Shown here piece by piece: positions 61,403 through 64,000 of a stretch of DNA of 64,000 bases; the first letter of the stretch is position 1; every line of letters starts with the position of its first letter. A model generated the notes under the pieces. It was not told the DNA's origin. It saw nothing but the letters and a program-made list of their open reading frames with translations, and ran no database searches. Source of the stretch: Paracentrotus lividus (lineage: Eukaryota; Echinodermata; Echinoidea; Camarodonta; Echinidae); assembly GCA_940671915.1 (NCBI GenBank), contig CALNVZ010002974.1, forward strand, positions 24,069,752 through 24,133,751, in the 5' to 3' direction. The position numbers and the translations under genes are program-made.

Positions 61403-62816
61403 CACTGAAAACCTAAACGGGTAGACCGACTAGCTTTAAAGCTAGTCGTAGTGATGCCCAGACTGACTAGCTTTAAAACTAGTCGGTCACGACGGACTAC
61501 TTTCCTTCAACACAACCCGGTTATTACGGACTAGCTTTAAAACTCGTCCGTCTCTACGGACTAGCTTGTAAAGCTAGTCCGTCATGACAGACTAGCATAA
61601 AAGCTAGTCGTAGTGATGCCCGTACCTAGCCCCGGGACAATTCAGCGCGCTGTCATCGCCCGTACAGAGCCGAATAACTTCTGCAATAATCCCATGTCAT
61701 GTATATAACAAGTGGAAAATATAATTTTACTTAATTAAAGCATTGTCATGTTTTATAATAATTAGCTGATGTGGTTAATGTTGTTTAAATCTTGGATCTG
61801 TCAAGTGTATAGCTTTGATAAAGAAAAGCAAAATGTTTACAATTTCATGTGCTACAATTGCCCCGTACGTCTGTTACAATTGCCCCTGGTTTAGGGGCAA
61901 TTGTAACACTCGACCTCGTGTTTTGAAATGATAATGGCTTCAAAATAAATAGTTTACTTAACCCAAAACCTATTCATATATCGAGCTAAGATATCCAAAT
62001 TTCGTTTTTACTTGGTTTTAAGCAAAGTATTTTGTTATAATAAAGTTGAAAAGTCAAATTTTAGAAAAAAAGTGTTACAATTGTCCCCGGTCTCCCCTAA
62101 TTAAAGAATGGAACAATATTTCTAACCTACTCGTGAATGGCATACTATTCACGATTGATGTTATTTTGGCATCGTTATTGCTCTCAGATTGTCAAGCCAA
62201 ACACACCTTTGTTTGAGAATGTTGATTGTATCCAACTTCTATTCACTGTTGTTGCTAAGCCGGGCATTCACCAGCAATCTGTAAGAAAAATACCGGGTTC
62301 TTGAGTTCTATAGTAACAGGGTATTCAATTAGCCTTGCGCCTGTAATTGAAGAATGGAGAACAATATTTGGAATCTACCGGTACTCGTGAATTTCATACT
62401 TGTCATGATAGATGTTATATCTCTCGTAAGCTTTCAGATTGTCAAGCAAAACAACCATGACAACCTTAGTTTCAGAATGTATCAACTTGATTATGCCGGA
62501 AACAGAATAAATAGAGAAGGTAGGCCTACATTGAAACGACATTGCAACTATTTGTATCAAAAGCTAGTCAGACATTTAAATGGTAAACTGGGTCCACCAG
62601 CTACTTTTATCGACCTAGTCGGTCACGTCGACGGACTAGCATCAAGCTAGACGGACAGCTTTAAAGCTCGTCCGTCAAGTTGAGAGATGTAAGATTCAGT
62701 TGTATGCTAGTCCGTCTCGACGGACCTAACATGACAGACTAGCTTAAACTAGTCCATCTTGACGACTGGCTTTTAAAGCTAGTCGGTCCATTGACGGACG
62801 AGTTAGGTTTTCAGTG
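61403..62816. mobile_element. CACTG-ended element with GACTAGCTTTAAAGCTAGTC arrays
   Basis: The left end is CACTGAAAACCTAAACGGGT and the right end ACGAGTTAGGTTTTCAGTG, with CA on both sides. The first 230 bp and last 220 bp hold repeated GACTAGCTTTAAAGCTAGTC palindromes joined by GACGGAC/GTCCGTC. The middle has four GTTACAATTGCCCC words (two direct at about 61854 and 61874, one inverse at 61895, one variant at 62073). The 98-codon frame at 62354-62650 runs into the right array and looks non-coding. It sits in the lectin 3' flank of unit 2 and is absent from unit 1. Confidence 0.85.
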
Positions 62817-63274
62817 CAATGTTTGGAATTAAAGATATTAAAAAAATCATTTTCGGACGAAACTTCATTATCGGACAAAGAAACCTTCGGACTTAAATGC
62901 TCAAAGATATTAACCTTTACATTTACATTTTACATTACATTTACATTTTTCTGGCAATGAACTTTTGACAGAAAGTGTTCTTTGCTTATTTTTTCACGTT
63001 ATGTATTTCTGTGTCAGTTACCCTTTGTATATTTACGTATAGGAAATTTGCATGCGCGGACAAACAAAACCACTAACGATATTTCATTTTCGGACAACCG
63101 AAATGTCATAGATGAAGGTCATACCACAACAACATGGTAATGAGCCTCCAACATTGTGAAACATTCCTAAAGTTTTTCGTTGAATTATTTGTTTTAAATA
63201 TAGCGTTAATAAATAACATGCCCATCAGCATCATCAACTATCTGTTATAAAAATAGATGATTTGCAAAAGGCTA

Positions 63275-63752
63275 CACTGTTAAAAAAAAATTAAACAAGT
63301 TGTTTAAAATCTTAAACAACTGTTTGTAAAGCGGTGAATCACACAGCGTTGTTTAAAAATGAAACAACCTGTAGTTGTTGAAACTTTAACACTCTTGTTG
63401 TTTAAAAGTTTAAACAACCTTTTGGTATGGAACCTACAACCTCCCGATTATGAGGCAGACGCTCTATTAACTGAGCCAACACATCGGTCTTTACTTTTTC
63501 TCAATGTGTGAGGCATTTGTCATCCGCCATGAATGAAATGTTGCGCCGAATTACCTAGCATGTAACGAGTGATGCCATGACTATCACGTGACATTTGCCT
63601 CGGCCTTTTTAAACAACCCCTGTTTAATATATCTCTAAACAGGTCTTCTTTAAGGCTATATAAAACCTCGATTTTCCCTTTTGAAACAACAATGTTTAAT
63701 TATCAAACAAGAATGTTTAACTTATTAAAACAATATTTTTTGTTTTACAGCG
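63275..63752. mobile_element. CACTG-ended element with GTTGTTTAAACAAC motifs
   Basis: The left end is CACTGTTAAAAAAAAATT and the right end TTTTTGTTTTACAGCG, probably a mutated CAGTG. GTTGTTTAAA and TTTAAACAAC recur in both subterminal regions (63298-63425 and 63607-63740). The matching point in unit 1 (about 52168) has no insertion. A tRNA-like sequence lies in the middle. Confidence 0.75.
63424..63482 (-). other. tRNA-like sequence inside 63275 element
   Basis: On the minus strand GTTGGCTCAGTTAATAGAGC resembles a tRNA 5' half with a good A box, followed by CTCATAA (a CAT anticodon-like loop) and GGTTCCATACC as a weak B box. The stems do not all pair, so a functional tRNA is doubtful. Confidence 0.55.
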
Positions 63753-64000
63753 ATTTTTTTTTTCAACAGATGTGGCAATTGAGGCAAATAATAGGACAAC
63801 AAACAAAATGTAACGATTTATATCACAATAAATGCAATTTACTGATACTTTGGAATAATTTAAGGAGGTACAATAAGCTCCATCTGATTACCATTTACTT
63901 CGAAATATTTTATAATAAACGCTGCTGAATAGCTGTGATAAAATATTTGTATTGCTTCTCAGAATATATATTGCTATTAATTTGTTTGCTATAAACATGA

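Larger units (their letters stand above)
56305..64000 (+). repeat. Segmental duplication, unit 2 (lectin copy 2), runs off the window
   Basis: It aligns with 43365-52495. The start is CACATCTTCACAGTTCG near 56308, and the downstream part shares CGGACAAACAAAAC, TGGTAATGAGCCTCCAACAT, GGAGGTACAATAAGCTCCAT and GCTTCTCAGAATATATATTG. Five insertions specific to this unit are listed separately. Confidence 0.85.

Noticed and set aside
62354-62650. 98-codon plus-strand frame
   Set aside because: It is inside the 61403 element and ends in the GACTAGC motif array.

Overview
The window looks like animal nuclear DNA, most likely from a sea urchin or another echinoderm. It is AT-rich, has very low gene density, short multi-exon genes with GT-AG introns, many microsatellites and a dense load of DNA transposons. 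The two recognisable gene types, echinoidin-like secreted C-type lectins and a secreted protein with a farnesoic acid O-methyltransferase-like (FAMeT, Methyltransf_FA) domain, are both typical of echinoderms. Species is inferred, not shown.

Layout. About 3.2-6.6 kb: a four-exon plus-strand gene for a 238-residue secreted FAMeT-like protein, with all introns in phase 1, sitting among four inverted-repeat elements. About 9.4-17.3 kb: a foldback element, a SINE, a minus-strand coding exon (10.8-11.1 kb), a SINE broken by two later insertions, and a mariner-type MITE. About 20.0-22.2 kb: a minus-strand two-exon gene model of unknown function, whose first exon has the same donor phase as the 10.8-kb exon. 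About 22-41 kb: mostly unassigned DNA, microsatellites, one 1.57-kb terminal-inverted-repeat element and a 273-bp tandem duplication. About 41.3-43.3 kb: a foldback about 1.9 kb long.

About 43.4-64 kb: a direct segmental duplication of a three-exon C-type lectin gene. The copies have damage in opposite places. Copy 1 (43.4-51.8 kb) has open exons 2 and 3 but a disrupted exon 1. Copy 2 (56.4-60.9 kb) has a clean exon 1, a nonsense codon in exon 2 and frameshifts in exon 3. Each copy has taken up different transposons since the duplication, so the other copy often preserves the empty site.

Most striking at the sequence level is a group of elements with CACTG...CAGTG-type ends and 2-bp target duplications. 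Each is filled with its own short self-complementary motif (GGTGTTAAATT, AGTGCT/AGCACT, GACTAGCTTTAAAGCTAGTC, GTTGTTTAAACAAC or TGTAAAATTACA), and two also carry tRNA-like promoter boxes. The architecture suggests non-autonomous CMC-superfamily (CACTA/Mirage/Chapaev) elements with subterminal transposase-binding arrays; this is inference. No transposase, rRNA gene, CRISPR array or convincing functional tRNA gene was seen.
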